Positions 57,265 to 64,000 of a stretch of DNA of 64,000 nt are shown piece after piece. This DNA comes from Dongshaea marina (GTDB lineage Bacteria; Pseudomonadota; Gammaproteobacteria; Enterobacterales; Aeromonadaceae). The notes beneath the pieces were generated by a model that worked only from the letters and a program-made list of their open reading frames with translations, was not told the DNA's origin and did not search any database. The DNA is taken from the NCBI RefSeq assembly GCF_003072645.1, contig NZ_CP028897.1:1315658-1379657 (forward strand), written 5' to 3'. A program made the position numbers and the translations under genes. Each line of letters begins with the position of its first letter. The stretch's first letter is position 1.

Positions 57265-58737
57265 ATGAAGTTTTCATTGACACAAACTGCGCTGGAGCAG
57301 ACCAAAGGCGATTGTCTGGTGGTTGCTGTTTTTGAGGATAAAGAGCTTAGCAATGCGGCGGCTACTATCGATAAGGCGACCAAGGGACTCATTAGCCGAT
57401 TGCTTGAGCGGGGTGATCTTCCGGGCAAGATTGGACAAAACCTGTTGATCCCTGAGGTTGAGGGTATTGATGCCGAGCGGCTGTTGTTGGTGGGGGCTGG
57501 AGCCAAAGATAAGCTGACCGATCTTAAATTTAAGGGACTTCATCAAAAGGCGATTGCCAGCATCAAAGAGCTGCCCTTGACCCGAGTTGTGTTTGACACC
57601 CTGGATCTTGCACTTTCCAATAATCCCAATGCCGATAAACTCTCCCTGGCGATGCAGGCTGTCGATGCGGGTTACTACCGGGTTGATGGGCTCAAGAGCA
57701 GCAAAAAAGCACAACTGACTCCTGAGGTGGTTGAGTTTGTGGGTGGGGAGAATCGGTCAGGGCTTGAGCAGGCTACCGCTCTGCTGGCCGGGATGAATCT
57801 CACCCGGGATCTTGGCAATGCCCCGGGGAACATCTGTACTCCCAGTTATTTCGCCAAGACCGCTCTGGAGCTGGCATCTGAGTACGACTCAATCAAGACA
57901 CAAATCATCGATGAAGAGGAAGGGCGAGAGCTTGGCTTTAATGCTTTTCTGGCGGTGGGACAGGGCAGTGAAGAGCCTTCTAAATTTATCATCATGCAAT
58001 ATCAGGGCGCCGATGATAAAGAGGAAGCGCCGATTGGCCTGGTCGGTAAGGGGATAAGCTTTGATTCCGGCGGGGTGAGCATCAAGCCCAGCGAAGGCAT
58101 GGAGGGGATGAAATATGACATGTGTGGCGCCGCCAGCGTATTTGGTGTCATCAAGGCTGCAGCTGAGATGGGGCTTAAAAAGAATATCGTTGCCATCGTC
58201 GTCTCTGCCGAGAACATGCCCGATGGCAAGGCCCTCAAGCCGGGAGATATTCTCACCTCCTATAGCGGCCTGACCATAGAGGTTATCAACACGGATGCTG
58301 AGGGTCGCCTGGCCCTGTGTGATGGCCTGGGTTACATCGGCAAGTTCAATCCGAAAGTGGTGATCGATATGGCGACTCTGACCGGGGCCTGTGTCGTTGC
58401 CCTGGGAGAGCACAACACAGGTTTAATGAGCAACGATGATGAGCTGGCTCAGACCCTGTTACAGGCGGGTAAAGATGCAGCAGACAAGGCCTGGCAGCTG
58501 CCTCTGGATGAGGAGTACCAAGAGCAGATCGACAGCCCATTTGCCGATATAGCAAATACCGGCGGCAAGCCCGCGGGTAGCATTACTGCTGGCTGCTTCC
58601 TGTCGCGCTTTGCCAAGGAGTATGCTTGGGCTCACCTGGATATCGCTGGCAGTGCCGGTGGGGTCTTTGATAAGAAAAAAGGGGCGACGGCTCGGCCGGT
58701 TCCTTTGCTGATGCGTTATCTGACCAGCCTTAAATAA
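57265..58737 (+). CDS. pepA: Leucyl aminopeptidase
   Basis: Two-metal M17 aminopeptidase; the E. coli homologue also acts as a DNA-binding protein at the carAB promoter and in Xer recombination. In this 490-aa protein the metal-binding Lys/Asp are in VGKGISFDSGGVSIKP, and NTDAEGRL is the family signature. AAGGTAGGGAACTT precedes the ATG. Somewhat acidic variants like this also match PepB/PepA-like paralogues of marine bacteria. A convergent terminator separates it from yajL. Confidence 0.92.
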   Translation: MKFSLTQTALEQTKGDCLVVAVFEDKELSNAAATIDKATKGLISRLLERGDLPGKIGQNLLIPEVEGIDAERLLLVGAGAKDKLTDLKFKGLHQKAIASIKELPLTRVVFDTLDLALSNNPNADKLSLAMQAVDAGYYRVDGLKSSKKAQLTPEVVEFVGGENRSGLEQATALLAGMNLTRDLGNAPGNICTPSYFAKTALELASEYDSIKTQIIDEEEGRELGFNAFLAVGQGSEEPSKFIIMQYQGADDKEEAPIGLVGKGISFDSGGVSIKPSEGMEGMKYDMCGAASVFGVIKAAAEMGLKKNIVAIVVSAENMPDGKALKPGDILTSYSGLTIEVINTDAEGRLALCDGLGYIGKFNPKVVIDMATLTGACVVALGEHNTGLMSNDDELAQTLLQAGKDAADKAWQLPLDEEYQEQIDSPFADIANTGGKPAGSITAGCFLSRFAKEYAWAHLDIAGSAGGVFDKKKGATARPVPLLMRYLTSLK

Positions 58738-58748
58738 ACTGGCAGCTT

Positions 58749-58776
58749 TGGCTGGCAGAGGTTGTCAGCCAGTTTT
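58749..58776. terminator. Hairpin between pepA and yajL
   Basis: Stem TGGCTGGCA / TGTCAGCCA (one mismatch) followed by GTTTT, placed between the convergent stops of pepA and yajL. Confidence 0.6.
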
Positions 58777-59342
58777 CAGCTTGGGGCTAATACCATGGGG
58801 GATGCGGTTGCTTTGGCAACTTCATCCCCTTTAAGTTGGCGGATGATTTCAACTGCGAACTCTATGCTGCAACCGGGCCCCTGGCTGGTGATGAGTTTAT
58901 GTCTCTGGTCTACCACCACCCGGCTGTCGGAGTCCAGACCGGATTGCGCCTGGGGTTGTAGGCTGGGATGGCAGGTAAAGTGAGCCTCGCTGAGGAGCTG
59001 ATGGTGCTGTAGGACCACCACGGGAGCGGCGCAGATCGCGGCTATCCAGCCTTTGCGCTGTTGCTGGTTTTTCAGCATCCTGATGAGTGACGGGCAGTCC
59101 CTCAGGTGGTTAGCCCCGGGTTGGCCTCCGGGCAGGACGATACAATCATAGCTTTGATCCAGGAGCTCATCGAGCAGAGCATCGCACTGGATTTTAATCC
59201 CACGGGAACCCGTGATAGTCAGGCTTTGGGTGTTGCTGGCCGCGGAGGTGGCTTTTATTCCGGCGCGGATCAGGGTATCCAGGGTGGTGACGGTTTCAAT
59301 CTCTTCACTGCCTTCGGCAACGGCAACCAGTACCCTACACAT
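58776..59342 (-). CDS. yajL: DJ-1/PfpI family protein YajL
   Basis: Oxidative-stress chaperone or deglycase-like protein of the DJ-1 superfamily. In this 188-aa protein the reactive cysteine is Cys104 in AAICAAPVVVL, with the conserved acidic residue in VAEGSEEIE and VLPGGQPGANHLRD before it. It overlaps panE by 8 bp on the same strand; the yajL-panE pair is conserved in E. coli. Confidence 0.92.
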   Translation of the reverse strand: MCRVLVAVAEGSEEIETVTTLDTLIRAGIKATSAASNTQSLTITGSRGIKIQCDALLDELLDQSYDCIVLPGGQPGANHLRDCPSLIRMLKNQQQRKGWIAAICAAPVVVLQHHQLLSEAHFTCHPSLQPQAQSGLDSDSRVVVDQRHKLITSQGPGCSIEFAVEIIRQLKGDEVAKATASPMVLAPS

Positions 59343-60258
59343 AGCTGGACTCTTTTTCCTTGATATCTATATACAGCTGGTGGTTAACCGGCGTCCTCAG
59401 GCCATGGCGCTGGGCCCGGCTAAGCACAAAGCCGGTGATCTGCTCAATTTCGCTGCGCCGCTGTAGCATCAAATCCCGGTTCATCGAGGAGTAGTTTTCG
59501 GCGGTACACTGAATCGCCATCTCAACCTGGCGTTTTATTTGCTGACGCGGGATGGTCAGCCCTTCACTCTTCATTACCTCAAACAACTCGTCATAGAGCT
59601 GTTCCAGGGTGTCATGAAAGCGATCTTCAAGCAGATCCCCGTTGCGGCAACGATGTAGGGCGGTCAGGGGATTGATGACGCAGTTGATCGCAAGCTTACT
59701 CCAGAGACGCTCCTCGATCTGATCGCTCCAATCCAGATGAGGCAGTGCGCTTCCCAAAGATTCAAGAATATCTTCGGCGCAGTCTCGTGCCTTGGCATTA
59801 GCCGCTCCAATCCAGGTTTCACCGCCACCGGTCTGGCGGACGATGAAGGGTCCGCTTCGCAAGGCGCCATTGGTGGTGGTGGCTTGCAGGATTGGGTTAT
59901 CGGGAAAGAGCCGGCTCACTGTCTCCACAGAGCCCATCCCATTGTGCATCAGGATGATTGGGACCTCTGGACAGATACGTCCAACCAGGGGGCTGAGTGC
60001 TTCTTCAATCTGGAACACCTTAGTGGTAACCAGCAAGCGCTGGATCTTGTCATGCTGGCCCATTAGATCACAGGCAAAGAGTCGCCGGGTATGGATCAGG
60101 TGGCCACGTCCCTTGAGATCGGTAAAGTCGATCCCCGGGTGAAATCGCCCCCGGTAGTGATCACGCATTAACAGGCTGACACCCTGTCCACTCTGGACAA
60201 GTAAAGAGGCAAACGTACAACCGAGCGCTCCTGCGCCAACTATGGTCCAACTGGTCAT
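59335..60258 (-). CDS. panE: 2-dehydropantoate 2-reductase
   Basis: NADPH-dependent ketopantoate reductase of pantothenate synthesis. In this 307-aa protein the nucleotide motif is IVGAGALGCTFASLL, the catalytic Lys is in EERLWSKLAINCVINPLTAL (Lys and Asn of the family), and MHNGMG is also typical. ATG 60258 (MTSWTIVGAG) fits the family better than the in-frame GTG 6 bp upstream. It is divergent from yajQ. Confidence 0.94.
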   Translation of the reverse strand: MTSWTIVGAGALGCTFASLLVQSGQGVSLLMRDHYRGRFHPGIDFTDLKGRGHLIHTRRLFACDLMGQHDKIQRLLVTTKVFQIEEALSPLVGRICPEVPIILMHNGMGSVETVSRLFPDNPILQATTTNGALRSGPFIVRQTGGGETWIGAANAKARDCAEDILESLGSALPHLDWSDQIEERLWSKLAINCVINPLTALHRCRNGDLLEDRFHDTLEQLYDELFEVMKSEGLTIPRQQIKRQVEMAIQCTAENYSSMNRDLMLQRRSEIEQITGFVLSRAQRHGLRTPVNHQLYIDIKEKESSYV

Positions 60259-60530
60259 AAGCACACTACTTTTAAGAATTATTTACCGGAAGGTAAGCGG
60301 GTTTGGCTCACTTTACCGTGGGTATTTACTCTGGGTAGATTAAAGTGTATCAGAGTCATCGGAAGTTGTGCTTTGAAAAATGACTCTAACAGGTCCGATA
60401 TCTTCGAAGCTATTGTCTCAACAAGAATTATACTCAAGTCGGATCTCGGGGGTATAATAGTCGGCTAAATCTTTATGGGCCGGAAGTAGTTCCAAGCCGG
60501 TACCAACCCCAATGATTGAAGGAGTGTGAG

Positions 60531-61013
60531 ATGCCATCATTTGACATCGTGACCGAGATTGAGATGAATGAAGTGCTCAATGCGGTCGATAATGCGAACC
60601 GAGAGTTGCAGACCCGATTTGACTTTCGAAATGTTGAAGCGGCTTTTGAACTGAATAATGAAGTAACCAAGATGAAAGCTGAGGCTGATTTCCAGCTGCA
60701 GCAGATGCTGGATATTCTTCGCTCAAAACTGGTGAAGCGTGGTATCGAGGCGGGCTCTATGGATGTGGCCGATGTGGTGCATTCGGGCAAGAGCTTCTCA
60801 CAGGAGGTCAAGTTTAAGCAGGGGATCGATAGTGCGACCGCCAAGAAGATCGTTAAGCTTATCAAGGATAAGAAGATGAAGGTTCAGGCTCAGATCCAGG
60901 GCGATCAGGTGCGAGTCACAGGTAAAAAACGCGATGATCTCCAGGCTGTGATGGCCCTGGTGAAAGAGTCTGATATTGATCAGCCGTTTCAGTTTAAGAA
61001 TTTTCGCGATTGA
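60531..61013 (+). CDS. yajQ: YajQ-family nucleotide-binding protein
   Basis: A 160-aa protein with two RNP-like half domains; homologues bind cyclic-di-GMP or RNA and tRNA. It begins [21 protein letters not shown], with FDFRNVEA and [27 protein letters not shown] as conserved segments. GAAGGAGTGTGAG precedes ATG 60531. It is divergent from panE across 272 bp, where no other gene is seen. Confidence 0.94.
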   Translation: MPSFDIVTEIEMNEVLNAVDNANRELQTRFDFRNVEAAFELNNEVTKMKAEADFQLQQMLDILRSKLVKRGIEAGSMDVADVVHSGKSFSQEVKFKQGIDSATAKKIVKLIKDKKMKVQAQIQGDQVRVTGKKRDDLQAVMALVKESDIDQPFQFKNFRD

Positions 61014-61046
61014 TACTCACGGCCTGAGCTCGGGAGAGGCGAAAAT

Positions 61047-61077
61047 AAAAAAGCCACCTTACAAAGGTGGCTTTTTT
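61047..61077. terminator. Terminator after yajQ
   Basis: Stem AAAAAAGCCACCTT / AAGGTGGCTTTTTT; it also serves the convergent permease gene, whose stop follows within a few bases. Confidence 0.93.
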
Positions 61078-61079
61078 GA

Positions 61080-62477
61080 TCAGCTTTCCCGGATTAGCCC
61101 GCTGTTATGAGTTGTTTCAGGGCTGGGTTGATAGCGCTTGTAGATTGCGACACCCACCAGGGCGATGACCACCGAGCCCAGCATGTAGTAGGGGTGGGCA
61201 AAGAAGGCGCCGTAGACTGCGTAGGCTGAGCCCAGGATTGCCAGGGTTGCCAATATGGGCAGCAGTGGCGCTCTGAAGTTACGCTTTGCCTCGGGGCGGG
61301 TGTGGCGCAGACGCCAGATCCCGGCGATGATCAGCAGGTAAAAGATGTAGAACAGGGCGATCGGCACATCGCCGAACACATCAAAGACCTGGGTCTGACC
61401 CGCCGCGTATAGGGCAAAACCTATGCTGATCAGCAGCAGGGTCCAGATATTCATGAACAGGGCGGAGTAGGTCGGGATATTCGAGCGCTTAGATACCTTA
61501 GTTAGCGCCTTTGAGCCCGGAAATGAGGCGCGCAGCGCCAGGGAGTAGGGCATGCGAATCGAATACAGCGAAAAGGCGTTGAGTACCCCGAGGGCCGAGA
61601 TCACTATGAAGCCCTGAATTACCTTACCTGCCTGAGGGCCAAACAGCACATTCGCTGCACTAAAGACATTTACCTCCCCTGAGTTATAGGCGTATTCCGC
61701 CCCGGGAGCGACATGTAGCAAACCAATGGTGAACAGGACATACACCAGAGCAATCACCACGATTCCACCTATGATGGCGATCGGCAGGTTACGCTGGGGA
61801 TTTTTGATCTCTTTGGCAACGGTCGCGGCAAAGATCCAGCCCTCGAAGGCAAACAGCACAGGGATCATCGCGGTTGAGATGGCGATAAAGGCGGGTAAGT
61901 GCTGCATGCTGGCACCACTGAAATTGAGGCTCCCTGAGCTATCACCGCTGAAAAAGAAACCGGTGATGGCGATACCCAGCAGGGGGATCAGCTTAAGCAG
62001 GGTCATCAGTTTTTGCAGGTGTCCCGCCAGTGAGGCCGAGACAAAGTTAATAGCGTTTACTGCGATGTAGTAGCCGTAGGTAAACAGCATCAGGTTGGTT
62101 AAAGTGATGGGCCAACCCAGAAACATCAGGGTGAAGGTTGCCGAGTAGAAGGCGATGATGCTGAGGATCAGCGGGGTATAGAGGACCGACTGACTCCAGC
62201 CAATCATAAAGCCAAAGGTTTTTCCCCAGGTTTGCTCACCAAAGGATTGGAGGCCCCCGGTATCCTTGGTCATGCTGGCCAGCTCTGAGACCACTATGCC
62301 GGCGATGATCGCCAGCAGGGCGCCACCGCTCCAGGCGATGAGGGCATAGCTCTCAGACCCCCCGGTATTGACCAGCACCGGGGTGGCCTTGAAGTAGATA
62401 CCTATGCCAACCACGGTACCCACCACCATAGCCAACGCGGTAAACAGGCCAAATTTTGGCTTGAGGGAGTCTTTCAT
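61080..62477 (-). CDS. APC-superfamily amino-acid permease
   Basis: A 465-aa transporter with about 12 membrane segments. The N-terminus FTALAMVVGTVVGIGIYFKATPVL is the substrate-backbone motif of the LAT/CAT-like branch, and FAFEGWIFAATVAKEIKNPQRNLP is the conserved loop. The substrate cannot be named (Ser/Thr or neutral amino acids are typical). ATG 62477 follows GGAGGATTGAGCCGT. The 308 bp upstream (62478-62785) hold no supported gene and end in one arm of an IS-split hairpin. Confidence 0.85.
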   Translation of the reverse strand: MKDSLKPKFGLFTALAMVVGTVVGIGIYFKATPVLVNTGGSESYALIAWSGGALLAIIAGIVVSELASMTKDTGGLQSFGEQTWGKTFGFMIGWSQSVLYTPLILSIIAFYSATFTLMFLGWPITLTNLMLFTYGYYIAVNAINFVSASLAGHLQKLMTLLKLIPLLGIAITGFFFSGDSSGSLNFSGASMQHLPAFIAISTAMIPVLFAFEGWIFAATVAKEIKNPQRNLPIAIIGGIVVIALVYVLFTIGLLHVAPGAEYAYNSGEVNVFSAANVLFGPQAGKVIQGFIVISALGVLNAFSLYSIRMPYSLALRASFPGSKALTKVSKRSNIPTYSALFMNIWTLLLISIGFALYAAGQTQVFDVFGDVPIALFYIFYLLIIAGIWRLRHTRPEAKRNFRAPLLPILATLAILGSAYAVYGAFFAHPYYMLGSVVIALVGVAIYKRYQPSPETTHNSGLIRES

Positions 62478-62785
62478 ACGGCTCAATCCTCCGAGTGCAT
62501 CTTATATCCATCTGGAAAGAAAAGTGCTCAAGCTTTCCAGATCACCTGACGATTTGGATCGGAGTCAGGTGTCGTGGTGTCTAAAAGAGATGCAGATTAG
62601 CAGCTTTAAAAAAGGTTTAAAACTATCGAAAACCCCTATTTTTTGTCTTTTTGATCGTGCATTCCGCAGATTAGCCTGGCTGTTAATCGATTAACGAGCA
62701 GGAGGAGTATTATTGAATATTATTTGGTGTTCTGGCTGTTTTTTGAGCAAGAAAATCGGGCTGCTATTTAGAGGGGCTGATCTTA

Positions 62786-63631
62786 GGTGCTGTCGTCATG
62801 AACGGACCAGTTTGAGTACAATACATTCTTTCATCATTAATCTGGAACCGCACAATGAAGAGCCCAGCCCACCGACGCCATGACATATCAGACCGAGTAT
62901 GGAGCCTAATCGAACCCCATATATTGGGAAGAAAAGGTGATTGGGGAAAGGCGGGTCGAGATAACCGACTCTTTATCAATGCTGTTTTTTGGATTTTAAG
63001 GACAGGCTCACCTTGGAGAGACCTTCCTCCCGATTATGGCGACTGGAAAAATACCCATCGACGCTTCAGTCGCTGGCGTGATAAGGGAGTTTGGGCTCGC
63101 CTCCAGGAACGTTTAATCCATGAGCCTGATTTTGAGTGGCTGATGATCGACGCCAGCCATATCAAAGTCCACCCAGATGCCAGCGGTGCTCAGGGAGGTA
63201 ATCAGGATATGGGGATAACAAAAGGGGGCTAAACAGTAAAATCCACTTGGCTGTAGACTCTCATGGCATGCCTGTTAAGTGCTTTGTTACCTCAGGTACA
63301 ACGGCAGACTGTTCTCAGGCCTTGGCTCTGATTGATAGTGTCGATGCTGAGTATTTACTGGCTGACAGAGGCTACGATACCAATGCCTTGGTCTCCCAAG
63401 CCGAGTTTCTGGGAATGAAAGTGGTTATTCCATCGAGGAGAAACCGGAAGGTGCTACGGGAGCATGATAAAGGTCTCTATAGAGTTAGGTATTTGGTAGA
63501 AAATGCTTTTCTTCATCTGAAGAGGTGGCGAGGAATCGCGACACGATATGCAAAAAATACCGCTTCATTTGAAGCGGCGGTTCAAATACGTTGTGTAGCA
63601 CTATGGGCTGCCATCTTATGACGACAGCCCC
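62786..63631 (+). mobile_element. IS5-family (IS427-like) insertion sequence
   Basis: An 846-bp element with terminal repeats GGTGCTGTCGTCAT / ATGACGACAGCCCC (13 of 14 matching) and flanking TA dinucleotides (62784-62785 and 63632-63633), as expected for the IS427 group. Confidence 0.88.
62855..63621 (+). CDS. IS427-group transposase in two frames
   Basis: The first frame (62855-63232) has the N-terminal domain and WLMIDASHIKVHPDASG. The second carries HLAVDSHGMPVKCFV, LLADRGYDTNAL and the C-terminal YRVRYLVENAFLHLKRWRGIATRYAK (Glu). They join at AAAAGGGGGC (63221-63229) as TKGGLNSKIHLAVD, needing one extra base or -1 slippage. This group often uses programmed frameshifting, so here recoding is a real alternative to an error. 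The joined length is 255 aa. Confidence 0.85.
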
Positions 63632-63673
63632 TAGAGAGATCAGCCCTTGCCCGCTGCTATGTCCGGAGGTGCT

Positions 63674-64000
63674 TTAGAAGATCCGTTGATTGTCCTGTTG
63701 CTTACGGATCACCACGGCGATTGATTTAGAGGTGGGGGTTCCGGTTTCATCTCCAACCGACTCCAGAGGCACCAGAGGATTGGTTTCAGGGTAGTAGGCT
63801 GCCAGGTTCCCTTCGGGGATATCGTAACTGACCAGCTTAAAGCCGCCGACCTTACGCTCGATGCCATCGGGCCACAGGGCCTCAATCTCCACCAGTTCGC
63901 CTTCGCTCAGGCCGCGTTTTTGCAGATCCTCAGGGCTGATGAACAGTACCATCCGCTGACCGTAGACCCCACGGTAGCGATCATCCATGCCATAAATGGT
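63674..64000 (-). CDS. YdeP/FdhF-like molybdopterin oxidoreductase, C-terminal part
   Basis: The last 108 residues of a molybdopterin oxidoreductase, running off the right edge. It shows the end of the molybdopterin-dinucleotide-binding domain: TIYGMDDRYRGVYGQRMVLFIS, then LSEGELVEIEALWPDG and NLAAYYPETNPLVPLES, a pattern typical of YdeP (FdhF-related) proteins. The active-site residue is outside the window. It is transcribed toward the hairpin that carries the IS427-type element. Confidence 0.8.
   Translation of the reverse strand, partial: TIYGMDDRYRGVYGQRMVLFISPEDLQKRGLSEGELVEIEALWPDGIERKVGGFKLVSYDIPEGNLAAYYPETNPLVPLESVGDETGTPTSKSIAVVIRKQQDNQRIF

Larger units (their letters stand above)
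62774..63646. other. Hairpin split by an IS insertion
   Basis: GGGCTGATCT (62774-62783) and its exact complement AGATCAGCCC (63637-63646) flank the IS427-type element. Removing the element brings the arms together around a short loop, so the IS landed in the loop of a stem-loop that probably terminated the minus-strand oxidoreductase gene. Confidence 0.6.

Noticed and set aside
62700-62790. Short TTG-started frame after AGGAGGAGT
   Set aside because: It runs into the IS427-type element and has no recognisable content; the ribosome-like site alone is not enough.

Overview
The window looks like a chromosomal segment of a gammaproteobacterium of roughly 50% GC. It carries SMC rather than MukB directly upstream of zipA, plus dnaTC, HexR-type operators, NrdR boxes and a B12-controlled nrdAB. 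This fits an Alteromonadales- or Celerinatantimonas-like lineage better than Enterobacterales or Vibrio, but I cannot name the species. The ends of the window cut a gabD-type dehydrogenase (left) and a YdeP-like molybdopterin oxidoreductase (right).

Layout: 1-9.3 kb is core (gabD-like, dnaTC, galU, cysZ, smc, zipA). From 9.3 to 24.5 kb an accessory block separates zipA from ligA, genes that are usually adjacent. It holds a GrpB-family gene, a periplasmic binding protein, a beta-glucoside-type PTS permease with a structured leader, two copies of a 400-bp dispersed repeat, an IS21-family element splitting a GFA-family gene, an IS903-like element splitting a DUF4336 gene, an AT-rich membrane/coiled-coil gene, and two distant paralogues of an unknown family. 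From 24.6 to 39.5 kb are ligA, an unknown gene preceded by a 23-aa basic peptide and a terminator, a DUF2058 gene, an Na+/H+ antiporter fused to a cyclic-nucleotide-binding domain, nfo, ung, a hemerythrin, tal, ldhA with two HexR boxes, a methyltransferase and acs. From 39.8 to 45 kb is the biotin cluster (bioA divergent from bioBFCD), followed by htpX. At 46-49.5 kb lies a bacterial Ig-like (Big_2) repeat lipoprotein split by an IS982 element. Then come ulaA, the B12 riboswitch-nrdAB-yfaE unit, a LysE/RhtB exporter, pepA, yajL-panE-yajQ, an APC permease and an IS427-type element.

The genes form several coherent functional sets: replication and repair (dnaTC, smc, ligA, nfo, ung, nrdAB-yfaE), central carbon metabolism (tal, ldhA, acs, galU) and a complete biotin ring-assembly set. 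The nrdAB operon appears doubly controlled, by paired NrdR boxes and by a cobalamin riboswitch; this suggests that a B12-dependent ribonucleotide reductase exists elsewhere in the genome.

A striking technical feature runs through the window. At least fourteen breaks of otherwise well-conserved genes are each repaired by adding exactly one base, mostly in a G/C run (dnaC, smc, istA, three in the antiporter, ldhA, bioB, ulaA, nrdA, the LysE-type gene, the IS427 transposase, and two island genes). Each repaired gene has a length divisible by three. Systematic homopolymer under-calling is the simplest explanation, so I annotate these as single genes spanning the break. The three IS-split genes (GFA, DUF4336, Big_2) are different: clean insertions with target duplications whose removal restores the reading frame.
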